The position numbers and the translations under genes are program-made. Shown here piece after piece: positions 34,467-43,400 of a stretch of 60,840 nt of DNA; the stretch's first letter is position 1; each line of letters opens with the position of its first letter. The stretch is from an uncultured Mycoplasmatota bacterium. Its GTDB lineage: Bacteria; Bacillota_I; Bacilli_A; RF39; UBA660. The notes beneath the pieces are model-generated. The model did no database searches, had not been told where the DNA came from, and was given only the letters and a program-made list of their open reading frames with translations. The stretch covers positions 1-60,840 of the forward strand of contig CAOJEH010000008.1 of assembly GCA_948434005.1 (NCBI GenBank). Reading direction: 5' to 3'.

Positions 34467-35198
34467 ATGAAAATAAAAGTTAAAGATATTCAAATAAACT
34501 ACATACAATATGGTAAAGGTAAAGATATTTTATTACTTCATGGTTGGGGTCAAAATATAGAAATGATGAAACCAATAGGTGATAATTTAAGTGATAAATA
34601 TAGAATAACTATTATCGATTTCCCTGGATTTGGAAAAAGTGATGAACCTAAGAATGCATGGATGATAGATGATTATAAAGAAATGTTAGAAGAGATAGTT
34701 AAGGAGTTAAAGATAAAAAAGCCTATATTAATGGGTCACTCATTTGGTGGAAGAGTTGCGATAAGATATAGCGCTCTTAATGATATAGATAAATTAGTTT
34801 TATTTGGAAGCCCATGTATTAGAAAACAAAAAAGTATGTCATTAAAAACTAGAGTTTTAAAAAAAATGAAAACTCTACCCGGAATGAATGGTATTGGGGA
34901 AAAAATGAAGAAGTATATAGGGTCTAGAGACTATAAGGCTGCTAGTCCAATAATGAGACAAATTTTAGTTAATACTGTTAATGAAGATTTATCAATGTAT
35001 GCTAAAAAGATAAAAGTACCAACACTACTTATCTGGGGGGATAATGATACAGAAGCTCCACTGGAAGAGGCACAAGAATTAGAAAAACTTATGATTGATG
35101 CAGGATTAGTAGTTTTACCTGGAAGTCATTATGCTTATTTAGAAAATTTACATCAAGTTATAAATATAGTAAATACATTTTTAGAAGGAGGTAATTAA
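34467..35198 (+). CDS. Alpha/beta hydrolase beside murF
   Basis: A 243-residue serine hydrolase. The oxyanion region is LLLHGWGQN, the nucleophile Ser lies in GHSFGG, the acid is the Asp of WGDNDTEAP and the base is the His of PGSHYAYLE. The fold is complete and the enzyme should be active. Its substrate is unknown. The murF ribosome binding site (GAAGGAGGTAAT) is inside the end of this gene, so the two are co-translated. Hydrolases of this kind are often found next to murF and ddl in Bacillota, without a known role. Confidence 0.85.
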   Translation: MKIKVKDIQINYIQYGKGKDILLLHGWGQNIEMMKPIGDNLSDKYRITIIDFPGFGKSDEPKNAWMIDDYKEMLEEIVKELKIKKPILMGHSFGGRVAIRYSALNDIDKLVLFGSPCIRKQKSMSLKTRVLKKMKTLPGMNGIGEKMKKYIGSRDYKAASPIMRQILVNTVNEDLSMYAKKIKVPTLLIWGDNDTEAPLEEAQELEKLMIDAGLVVLPGSHYAYLENLHQVINIVNTFLEGGN

Positions 35199-35199
35199 T

Positions 35200-36810
35200 A
35201 TGATTATGTATTTAATTTTACTATTAATGATACTTGTTACATTGATAATAAAATCAAAAAAATCACTTCATATGTTGCAACAAAATTTATATAATGAAAA
35301 TAATAGATATTTAAAATGGGTATTTAAAAATAGTAAAGACTTTATTAATATAGATATTCTAGCTATATGTCTTTCTGCAATTTGTTTATTTATTTTTTAT
35401 AAATCTGAAGGTAGTATAATAGGTATTTTAATTGCCTTAGTTGCATGTTTTGGATATGAAAGTTATAGACTATCTATTAAATCTAAAAATGAGCAAACTA
35501 AAAAACCACTTGTAGTAACAAAGAGAGTAAGAAGACTTATAATTACTACAACTATATTATATTTAATACCTGTTGTAGTTGGAGTTTTCTATTATAATGA
35601 TATTCAAGTAATATGGCTATTAGTTCTTATTTTAACATGTATGGTATATTTAAATTATTTTATAGTATTTCTTGCTAATATAATTAATTTTCCATATGAA
35701 AGAGGAGTATATCACTATTATAAACATAAAGCTCAATCTACATTAAAAAGTATGCCTAATTTAAAGATAATAGGTATTACAGGTAGTTATGGTAAAACTA
35801 GTAGTAAAAATATTTTAGCTGATATTTTAAATATTAAATATAATGCATTACCAACTCCTAGAAATTTAAATACATATAATGGTCTTATTATGACAGTTAA
35901 TAATCATATGGATAAATTCACAGATATATTTATTGCAGAAATGGGAGCATATGTAAAAGGTGAAATAAAAGGACTTTGTAATTTAGTTCATCCTAAATAT
36001 GGTATATTAACAACTATTGGTACAGCTCATTTAGAATCATTTGGTAGTGAAGAAAATATTCAAAAGGGTAAGTTTGAACTTATAGAATCTCTTCCTGCGG
36101 ATGGTATAGGTGTACTTAATGGTGATGACCCTAAACAAGTCAGTTATAATTTAAAGAATAATGTAAAAACTATTTGGATAGGTATAAATAATAAAGATGT
36201 AGATTGTCGTGCTACTGATATAAAATGTGATAATAAAGGAACTACATTTAAAGTTAAATTTAAAAATGAATCTAAGGCTTATGAATTTCAGACTAAGTTA
36301 TTAGGTAATCATAATGTTTATAATATTTTAGCAGCTTTAGCATTAGGTTATGAATTTGGTATACCTATTAAGGATTTACAACAAGCTGTTAAGTCTGTAA
36401 AAGCTGTTGAACATAGACTTGAACTTAAAAAACTTGGTAATTTTTATATGATAGATGATGCTTATAACTCTAATCCAGTAGGGGCAGAAAATGCAACTAT
36501 TGTACTTGGAATGATGCCGGGTACTAAAGTTGTTGTAACACCTGGTATGATTGAACTTGCAGATAAAGAAGATGAGTATAATAAAGAATTTGGTCGACAA
36601 ATTGCTAAGGTTGCAGATTATGCCGTATTAATTGGTGAAAAACATACTAAACCAATTTATGATGGTTTAATAGAAAAAGGTTTTGATAAAGAGCATATAA
36701 TAGTATATAATGATGTAAGAGATGCTTACACATTTATAAATACATTAACAGGTAAGAAAGATGTATATGCATTATTTGAAAATGATTTACCTGATACATA
36801 TAATGAATAG
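35200..36810 (+). CDS. murF: MurF-like Mur ligase with membrane-spanning N-terminus
   Basis: A 536-residue Mur ligase, predicted to add D-Ala-D-Ala to the UDP-MurNAc-tripeptide. Residues 1-165 contain about five membrane helices (2-17, 50-66, 69-85, 111-130 and 135-160) in place of the usual soluble UDP-binding domain. The ATPase core begins at about 188: P-loop GSYGKTS (195-201), NTYNGL, AEMGAYVKGEI, GILTTIGTAHLESFGS and GNHNVYNILAALA. The C-terminal ligase domain follows (EHRLELK..DDAYNSNP). Placement before ddl supports MurF. Membrane anchoring suggests work at a membrane-bound assembly. Confidence 0.85.
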   Translation: MIMYLILLLMILVTLIIKSKKSLHMLQQNLYNENNRYLKWVFKNSKDFINIDILAICLSAICLFIFYKSEGSIIGILIALVACFGYESYRLSIKSKNEQTKKPLVVTKRVRRLIITTTILYLIPVVVGVFYYNDIQVIWLLVLILTCMVYLNYFIVFLANIINFPYERGVYHYYKHKAQSTLKSMPNLKIIGITGSYGKTSSKNILADILNIKYNALPTPRNLNTYNGLIMTVNNHMDKFTDIFIAEMGAYVKGEIKGLCNLVHPKYGILTTIGTAHLESFGSEENIQKGKFELIESLPADGIGVLNGDDPKQVSYNLKNNVKTIWIGINNKDVDCRATDIKCDNKGTTFKVKFKNESKAYEFQTKLLGNHNVYNILAALALGYEFGIPIKDLQQAVKSVKAVEHRLELKKLGNFYMIDDAYNSNPVGAENATIVLGMMPGTKVVVTPGMIELADKEDEYNKEFGRQIAKVADYAVLIGEKHTKPIYDGLIEKGFDKEHIIVYNDVRDAYTFINTLTGKKDVYALFENDLPDTYNE

Positions 36811-36821
36811 GAGATGTTTAG

Positions 36822-38045
36822 ATGAAGATAAAGGTAGGAGTCATTTATGGTGGAGAAACTGTAGAGCATGAGGTTAGTATTATTTCTGCTATACAGGCTA
36901 TAAATAAATTAGACCAAGAAAAATATGAAATTATACCAATATATATTACAAAGGATAGACAATGGTATACTGGAGATATGTTAAAAGATATAGAAATTTA
37001 TTCTGATTTTAACTTAATTAAAAAATATGGAAAAAATGTTGTTTTATATGAGAAAGATGGTTCTTTTGTATTACAAAATAAAAAATTCCCAAAGAGTATT
37101 GTAACTGATATTGATATAGTATTCCCAATTATGCATGGTACTAATGGGGAAGACGGTGTAATTCAAGGATATTTACAATCAATTGGAATTCCTTTTGTTG
37201 GAGGAGACATATATGCATCAGTTGTTGGTCAAGATAAGGCATTTATGAAGGCTATTTTTGAAAAAGAGAATCTACCAATGACTAAGTATGTGTGGTTCTA
37301 TGATTATGAATATAAAAATGATAGTGAAGAAGTACTTAAAAATGTTAAGAAGTTAAAATATCCAGTTATTATTAAACCTGCAACTACAGGTAGTAGTGTA
37401 GGAATTAAAGTAGCTGAGAATGATAAAGAATTAGTAGAAGCAATAGATAATGCTATTAGTTATGATAATAAGATATTAGTAGAAGAAGTTGTTGCTAATT
37501 TAAAAGAAGTTAATATAAGTGTCTTAGGAAATTACGAACATCAAAGATTAAGTGTTATAGAAGAGGTAATGTCTAAAAATAAATTTCTAACATATGATGA
37601 TAAATATATTGGTGGAGGTAAAGGTAAGTTAAAAGGCGGAATGAAAGTTCCAATGAAAGGTGCCTCTAAGGGTATGGCTTCTGCTGATCGTAAGATACCT
37701 GCTGATATTTTAGATAAACAAAAAAAGGAAATAGAAGATATTGCTATTAGGGCATTTAAAGCTTTAGGTTCAGCTGGTGTATGTAGAATAGATTTCTTAA
37801 TTGATGAAAAAGCTAAAAAAGTTTATATAAATGAAATTAATTCTATTCCTGGTAGTTTAGCTTTCTATTTATGGGAACCAATTGGTGTTCATTATAGTGA
37901 CCTATTAGATGATATGATAAATATTGGAATAAAAGATTATAAAAGAAAACAAAATAAAACTCATACTTTTGAAACTAACATTTTAAAAGGGTTTACTAAT
38001 GGAGGATTAAAAGGTATGAAAGGGGCTAAGGGAAAATTAGGATAG
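36822..38045 (+). CDS. ddl: D-alanine--D-alanine ligase with Gly/Lys-rich insert and tail
   Basis: A 407-residue ATP-grasp ligase that makes D-Ala-D-Ala for MurF. Family motifs are IYGGETVEHEVS, HGTNGEDGVIQG, KPATTGSSVGIKV, CRIDFLID and NEINSIPGS. It is longer than usual (about 350-370). An insert at about 263-288 (IGGGKGKLKGG.. to SKGMAS) lies in the loop over the active site, and a C-terminal extension (about 374-407) ends in a similar Gly-Lys-Met repeat (GGLKGMKGAKGKLG). The core is intact, so activity is expected. It starts 11 bases after murF. Confidence 0.93.
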   Translation: MKIKVGVIYGGETVEHEVSIISAIQAINKLDQEKYEIIPIYITKDRQWYTGDMLKDIEIYSDFNLIKKYGKNVVLYEKDGSFVLQNKKFPKSIVTDIDIVFPIMHGTNGEDGVIQGYLQSIGIPFVGGDIYASVVGQDKAFMKAIFEKENLPMTKYVWFYDYEYKNDSEEVLKNVKKLKYPVIIKPATTGSSVGIKVAENDKELVEAIDNAISYDNKILVEEVVANLKEVNISVLGNYEHQRLSVIEEVMSKNKFLTYDDKYIGGGKGKLKGGMKVPMKGASKGMASADRKIPADILDKQKKEIEDIAIRAFKALGSAGVCRIDFLIDEKAKKVYINEINSIPGSLAFYLWEPIGVHYSDLLDDMINIGIKDYKRKQNKTHTFETNILKGFTNGGLKGMKGAKGKLG

Positions 38046-38063
38046 AGTAATCTATTCTTTTTT
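38039..38063 (+). terminator. Terminator after ddl, abutting the next start codon
   Basis: AGGATAG pairs with CTATTCT around AGTAAT, followed by six T; the next gene's ATG begins at 38067, only a few bases after the T-tract. Confidence 0.7.
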
Positions 38064-38066
38064 ATT

Positions 38067-38645
38067 ATGAAGAATGTTTGTGTATTAAAAAGAAAAGAAA
38101 ATACAAAAGAAGAGAACTCTTTGTATATGGATGCTATTAGAAAATATGGTGGCAATCCCATATTAATAGATGAAGATAATCTTAATTTATTAAATAAATG
38201 TAGTGGAATTTTAATAACAGGTGGTTATACTAAAGGAAAGTTAGATGACTATTTGATAGAATATGCCCTAGAAAAAAATATACCATTACTTGGTATATGT
38301 CAGGGTATGCAATCTATGGCAATGTATGGGACTATTTATAAGCTAGATAAAGTAATAAATCATCATAGTAATGATAACTATGTACATGAAGTTAATATAG
38401 ATGAATCTAATTTTAAAAATATAGTAGGTCAAAATATAATAGAAGTAAATAGTTATCATTATGAAACACCTAGAAGTTCTAATCTTTTTAGAATAGTAGG
38501 TAGAAGCGCTGATGGACTAATTGAAGTTATAGAAAATTATAATCATCCATTTCAAATAGGTTTACAGTGGCATCCTGAGAGAATGATAGATTATGATATT
38601 GTTAGTAATAAAATTTTTGAATGTTTTATTAAAAGTCTTTTATAA
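38067..38645 (+). CDS. Class I glutamine amidotransferase, peptidase C26 type
   Basis: A 192-residue hydrolase of the gamma-glutamyl-GABA hydrolase group. The nucleophile Cys lies in GICQGMQ; the catalytic His and Glu lie in QWHPER, with NSYHYETP as the substrate-side motif. It is shorter than PuuD (about 250). Possible roles are hydrolysis of gamma-glutamyl amides or wall-linked peptides. The ATG at 38067 is needed for the N-terminal strand, yet no ribosome binding site is visible: the terminator T-tract occupies that position. Confidence 0.8.
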   Translation: MKNVCVLKRKENTKEENSLYMDAIRKYGGNPILIDEDNLNLLNKCSGILITGGYTKGKLDDYLIEYALEKNIPLLGICQGMQSMAMYGTIYKLDKVINHHSNDNYVHEVNIDESNFKNIVGQNIIEVNSYHYETPRSSNLFRIVGRSADGLIEVIENYNHPFQIGLQWHPERMIDYDIVSNKIFECFIKSLL

Positions 38646-38652
38646 ACAATAT

Positions 38653-38681
38653 TTGTATTTGTTATATATTTATGGTATTAT
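38653..38681 (+). promoter_or_regulatory. Promoter of the 275-residue hypothetical gene
   Basis: TTGTAT - 17 bases - TATTAT, with TGG just before the -10. Confidence 0.6.
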
Positions 38682-38712
38682 AGTTTGTAATTAATGTTAA
38701 GGAGAGAAAATA

Positions 38713-39540
38713 ATGGATATAACAAAAGATAAAAATAATACTAGCGAGGTTACATTACATGATATTAAATCCGGGTATAAAAATGAACTTTCGAAACAAG
38801 ATTTTATATCTACTCAATTGATTTTATTAAAAATGCAACGAGATTTAGTGTCTATTTCTAGTACAATAGTAGCTGATAAAAATTTAGAAAAAGATCAAAA
38901 CTATATGATTATAAAAGAACAAATTAAAACTCTTTCAGAACATATGAATAAAGAGATAGAATATATTAAATTAGCATGTCAATATGAAGATACACCTGAA
39001 GCACAGAAAGTAAGAGAAAAGTTATTAGCTTGTGAGTATTCTGAAACTAAATATAATCAGACATTAGATTATGAATTTTGGGAAGATAGAGAAATATATA
39101 TGAGAGAAGGTTCGGTAGCGCAAATAAAGAAACTAAGTGAAATACATAATTCTGATTTATCAGTAAAAACAGCGGTATTATTTGTTTCTTCTTTAGATTA
39201 TAAAATAATTAGAGATAATAATTGGGGTAGAGGTTATCTATATAGACGTTATGAAAGACTTACAAAACTATATTCTAATCAAGCTTTAGGATTTGCTAGA
39301 GAACAATTTAGAAAATCTAGAAATGATTCTATAAGCAAGCTATTTAGTATATTTGATTTTACAACTGATCTTCATAGTATATTAGCTTCAGGCTATTATC
39401 CTAAAACTTACGATATATTAACTAAAAATTCATATATGTATGAGTGGAGTGATCAAAGATTTATTAATAGAAAAGCAAAAGAGTTTCATAAAAGTTTAAA
39501 AACTGGTCCTAATGCTAGCTGTTGGAATAAAGCAAAATAA
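38713..39540 (+). CDS. Hypothetical 275-residue soluble protein
   Basis: A mostly helical, charged protein without membrane segments. Residues 20-95 suggest a helical bundle, followed by a second half rich in Tyr, Arg and Trp (WGRGYLYRRYERL, KTGPNASCWNKAK). No domain is recognised. It has its own promoter, AAGGAGAG ribosome binding site and terminator, so it is an independent transcription unit. Confidence 0.6.
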   Translation: MDITKDKNNTSEVTLHDIKSGYKNELSKQDFISTQLILLKMQRDLVSISSTIVADKNLEKDQNYMIIKEQIKTLSEHMNKEIEYIKLACQYEDTPEAQKVREKLLACEYSETKYNQTLDYEFWEDREIYMREGSVAQIKKLSEIHNSDLSVKTAVLFVSSLDYKIIRDNNWGRGYLYRRYERLTKLYSNQALGFAREQFRKSRNDSISKLFSIFDFTTDLHSILASGYYPKTYDILTKNSYMYEWSDQRFINRKAKEFHKSLKTGPNASCWNKAK

Positions 39541-39575
39541 AACTACTTTCAATTTAATTTTGAGAGTAGTTTTTC
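39538..39575 (+). terminator. Intrinsic terminator
   Basis: AAAACTACT-TTCAA / TTGAG-AGTAGTTTT, followed by T residues. It follows the hypothetical gene and may also stop the minus-strand tRNA-Lys transcript. Confidence 0.75.
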
Positions 39576-39608
39576 TATTACTCGAAAAGTTCGAGTTCTT
39601 TATAAATT

Positions 39609-39684
39609 TGGTGGACTGTTAGGGATTCGAACCCTAGACCCACTGATTAAGAGTCAGTTGCTCTACCAACTGAGCTAACAGTCC
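39609..39684 (-). tRNA. tRNA-Lys (CTT)
   Basis: A 76-base cloverleaf on the minus strand. The acceptor is GGACTGT/ACAGTCC, the anticodon loop is CTCTTAA (anticodon CTT), the T-loop is TTCGAAT and the CCA is encoded. Confidence 0.95.
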
Positions 39685-39701
39685 ATCTAAGACCTGATAA
39701 A

Positions 39702-39730
39702 ATTATACCTCAAAGTTTAAAATAATACAA
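39702..39730 (-). promoter_or_regulatory. Promoter of tRNA-Lys
   Basis: On the minus strand, TTGTAT - 17 bases - TATAAT, 18 bases before the tRNA 5' end. Confidence 0.7.
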
Positions 39731-39907
39731 CAATTTTATGAATATTTTATGAATTTTGTTTATAATATAATACTGTATATTTACATATTATAATAAAAAG
39801 GACATTATATTAGTGTAAAAATGATTATAATTATAAAAAATACTTGATTTATTAAACAATTTATAGTAATCTATATTTGCAACTTTTTAAAAATGTTTAA
39901 ATTTTAC

Positions 39908-39936
39908 TTGCAAAAATATTAATAATAATGTAGAAT
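39908..39936 (+). promoter_or_regulatory. Promoter of the tRNA-Ile-Asn-Glu operon
   Basis: TTGCAA - 17 bases - TAGAAT, 22 bases before the first tRNA. Confidence 0.65.
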
Positions 39937-39957
39937 TAAGAAGTAATGATTATTATT

Positions 39958-40034
<77 letters not shown>

Positions 40035-40042
40035 TTAGTAAT

Positions 40043-40119
40043 GCCTCAATAGCTCAGTTGGTTAGAGCACTTGACTGTTAATCAAGGGGTCCTAGGTTCA
40101 AGTCCTAGTTGAGGCGCCA
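40043..40119 (+). tRNA. tRNA-Asn (GTT)
   Basis: 77 bases. Acceptor GCCTCAA/TTGAGGC, anticodon loop CTGTTAA with anticodon GTT, encoded CCA. Confidence 0.96.
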
Positions 40120-40122
40120 TAT

Positions 40123-40199
40123 GGCGAGTTGGTGAAGTGGCTTAACACACTGCCCTTTCACGGCAGCATTCACGGATTCGAATTCCGTACTCGTCACCA
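40123..40199 (+). tRNA. tRNA-Glu (TTC)
   Basis: 77 bases. Acceptor GGCGAGT/ACTCGTC (one G-T pair), anticodon loop CTTTCAC with anticodon TTC, encoded CCA. Only 3 bases separate it from tRNA-Asn. Confidence 0.95.
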
Positions 40200-40208
40200 A
40201 TTAGAAGT

Positions 40209-40236
40209 AAAAACTCAAGTGTTGAGTTTTTTTCTT
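40209..40236 (+). terminator. Terminator of the tRNA-Ile-Asn-Glu operon
   Basis: AAAACTCAA-GTG-TTGAGTTTT followed by further T. Confidence 0.85.
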
Positions 40237-40243
40237 TAATATA

Positions 40244-40272
40244 TTGACACAAAACTTATAATAATGTAATAT
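40244..40272 (+). promoter_or_regulatory. Promoter of tRNA-Ser
   Basis: Perfect -35 TTGACA, 17-base spacer, -10 TAATAT. Confidence 0.8.
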
Positions 40273-40285
40273 TATAAGTGCAGCT

Positions 40286-40376
40286 GGAGCAGTACTCAAG
40301 AGGCTGAAGAGGCGCCCCTGCTAAGGGTGTAGGTCGGGCAACCGGCGCGAGAGTTCAAATCTCTCCTGCTCCGCCA
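40286..40376 (+). tRNA. tRNA-Ser (GCT)
   Basis: 91 bases with a long variable arm. Acceptor GGAGCAG/CTGCTCC, anticodon loop CTGCTAA with anticodon GCT, encoded CCA. Confidence 0.95.
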
Positions 40377-40385
40377 TTGTAAATT

Positions 40386-40410
40386 AAATCGCTTTATAGC
40401 GGTTTTTTTA
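40386..40410 (+). terminator. Terminator of tRNA-Ser
   Basis: AATCGCT-TTAT-AGCGGTT (one G-T pair) followed by T residues. Confidence 0.8.
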
Positions 40411-40463
40411 TTTAAAATAAAAGGCTTTTTTTGTGTTTTAAACTTTTAATACACTAGGTTTCG

Positions 40464-40472
40464 TGATATACT
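40464..40472 (+). promoter_or_regulatory. Extended -10 promoter of the glucan synthase-pgi operon
   Basis: TGA-TATACT lies 25 bases before the ATG; AGGAGAGATAAG provides the ribosome binding site. Confidence 0.6.
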
Positions 40473-40497
40473 AATTATTAGATAGGAGAGATAAGAT

Positions 40498-43400
40498 ATG
40501 CATAAATATGTAAAAAAGTTTTTACTAAATTGTTCCTATATTAATGACTATTATAATCATTTAGTTGATAAAACAAAAAAACTACAATATGTAGGTATAA
40601 CTAATGAATGGATAATAGATAATTATTACTTAATTGTAGAGTATAAAAAAAATGTATATGAAAATAAAAAAGGAATTAGTAAAAAACTATCTAAATGTGA
40701 TGATATTTATGCAGTAATTAAAGATATAGTAGAAAGTAATGAATATAATCTTAATTATAAATTATTAATAAAAGATATAAATATATATCAAAAAAAAGAA
40801 AATACATATTTTTCTTATAAAGAAATTTCTTCGATTTCAGAAATACTATTATTTATATATATATCCAAACTATATGAAATATGTAAGGAATCACATAAAG
40901 AATTAATTGCTAAAGAAGAAATAGAAAATATACTAAGTAATATATCTGATAATACAAATATTGATGTTTTTACTAATAATAAAATAGATATCGTAAATGA
41001 TAGTAACTATATTTTTGAAATTAATAATCAATTGAAAAAAATAGGTGTTAAAACTAATATATTATTTAAAGAATATAATTTATTATTAGAAAAAAATAAT
41101 ATTAGTTTAAGAGATATTTTAAGTGATGAATATCAAAAAAGAGCAGATTCTAATTTATTAATTGCTAATATATTTAATAATATTAAAGAGATTGTTGAAT
41201 ATGATTTGGAAGATTTATTTAAATCTATTAGTAAATGTGAAAAATATTTAATAGAAGATAAAGTATATTATAATATGACTCCTGAAACGAAGTTTTTGTA
41301 TAGAGAAAGAGTAGTTAAACTTGCTCGTAAAAATAAAACGAATGAAATAGATTATATAGAAAATCTATTGAAATCTTTTGATATTTCAGAAGAACATATA
41401 GGATATAAATTATTTAATGATAAACTATATAACAATAGAGTTGTTATATATATAGTATCTATTTTGATATTAAGTTTTATAGTTACTTGGTTTTTATCTA
41501 AATATTTTATTGAATCTAGCATACTTGGTTTTTTAATACTAATTATTCCAATAAGCCAATTAATTATTCAAATTGTTAATCAAATAGCTAGTTATTTTGT
41601 AAAGATTAAACCTTTACCAAAAATGGATTATTCGAAAAAGATACCAGAAGAGTCTACATCTATGATAGTCATACCTACAATAATTAGTGATACTCTAAAA
41701 GTAGAGAAAATGTTTGAAAGATTAGAAACATTTTATATTATAAATAAAAGTGAAAATTTATATTTTACTTTACTTGGTGATATAAAAGCTAGTGATAAAA
41801 AGTTTTTGCCTATAGATAATGAAATTATGAAATATGGTGTTTCGTGTGCAGAAAAACTTAATAAAAAGTATAAAAAGGATATATTTCATTTTGTATATAG
41901 AAAAAGAGTTTGGAATGAATGTGAAAATACATATTTAGGATATGAGAGAAAAAGAGGAGCTTTGCTTCAATTTAATAGATTACTTTTAGGGAAACTTACA
42001 AAAAAAGAGGAAGATAAATACTTTAATGTCCATACATTTAAAAACTTTGATAAGAAAATTAAGTATGTTATACCAGTAGATACTGATACTGAATTAGTTT
42101 TAAATTCCTTACTTAATTTAATAGGTTGTATGGCACATCCTTTAAATAAACCTGTTTTAAATAAAGAAAAAACTAAAGTTATTAGTGGTTATGGGATAAT
42201 GCAACCAAGAATGAATATAGATATAGAGTCTACTAATACATCTTTATATTCTCAGGTTTTTGCAGGTATTGGTGGCTTTGACACATATAGTGTTTTAGTT
42301 CCTAATATTTATTCCGATTTATTTCATGAAGGAAGTTTTGCTGGAAAAGGTATCTATGATCTAGAAGTTTTTGATGAAGTTTTATATAATAGATTTCCTG
42401 ATAACTTGATTTTATCTCATGACTTATTAGAAGGAAATTATTTAAGATGTGGTTATGTATCAGATGTAGAATTTATTGAAGACTTTCCATCAAAATTTTT
42501 AGTTGATACTTCTAGACAACATAGATGGGCTAGAGGTGATACTCAAATAATAGGTTATTTATTAAAATATGTAAAGAATAAAAATGAGAATAAAGAATTA
42601 AATCAAGTAAATATACTAGGAAAATGGAAAATATTTGATAATATAGCTAGATTATTCTTATATCCATCATTGCTTTTATTAGTTATATGTACATTATTTT
42701 TTACTCAATATAAAATTTGGTATTTAGTCCTTTTATATTTAGTTATATCATTTCCAATAATATCTTTTTTAAAAAATAAATTCTATGTAAAAAATGATGA
42801 TAGAACTACGATATATTATTCAAATTTAACTTTTGGTGGGAAATCACTTTTAATAAGAAGTCTTATCGTATTTTCTACTATACCATATTATTCATATCTA
42901 TATATGGATGCCTTTTTTAAATCTATTTATAGGATGTTTGTCTCTCATAAAAACTTATTAAATTGGATAACTGCTGAAGAGATGGAAAAAAAATCTGTAT
43001 TTAGTTTATTTAAATATATTTCTAATTTTAAGTTTAATATATTTATAGGATTATGTCTTTTAACACTTGGTATTATTTATAATAATTATTACGCTATTAC
43101 AGTAGGAGTTATCTTTTTATTAGCGCCTTTATATATTTACTATGTTAGTATGGATCTAAATTATACTCCTAGTAGACTAGATAGTATAAAACATAAAAAT
43201 ATAATTGATATTGCTAGAAGAACTTGGATTTATTTTAAGGATAATTTAACAGAAGAAAATAATTATTTAGTATCAGATAATTATCAAGAAAATAGAGATA
43301 TAAAGATGGATTATAGAACATCTTCAACAGATATTAGTTATTCATTAACTAGTGTTATATGTGCTTATGAATTAAAGTTTATTGATATAGATGAGGCAGT

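Larger units (their letters stand above)
39685..39957. other. AT-rich divergent intergenic region between tRNA genes
   Basis: It holds a minus-strand promoter for tRNA-Lys and a plus-strand promoter for the Ile-Asn-Glu tRNA operon (listed separately). I see no open frame with a ribosome binding site and no strong hairpin in the remainder. Confidence 0.7.

Noticed and set aside
39685-39957. Possible small RNA gene in the tRNA intergenic region
   Set aside because: Only promoter elements can be supported; no stable hairpin or terminator-defined transcript is visible.
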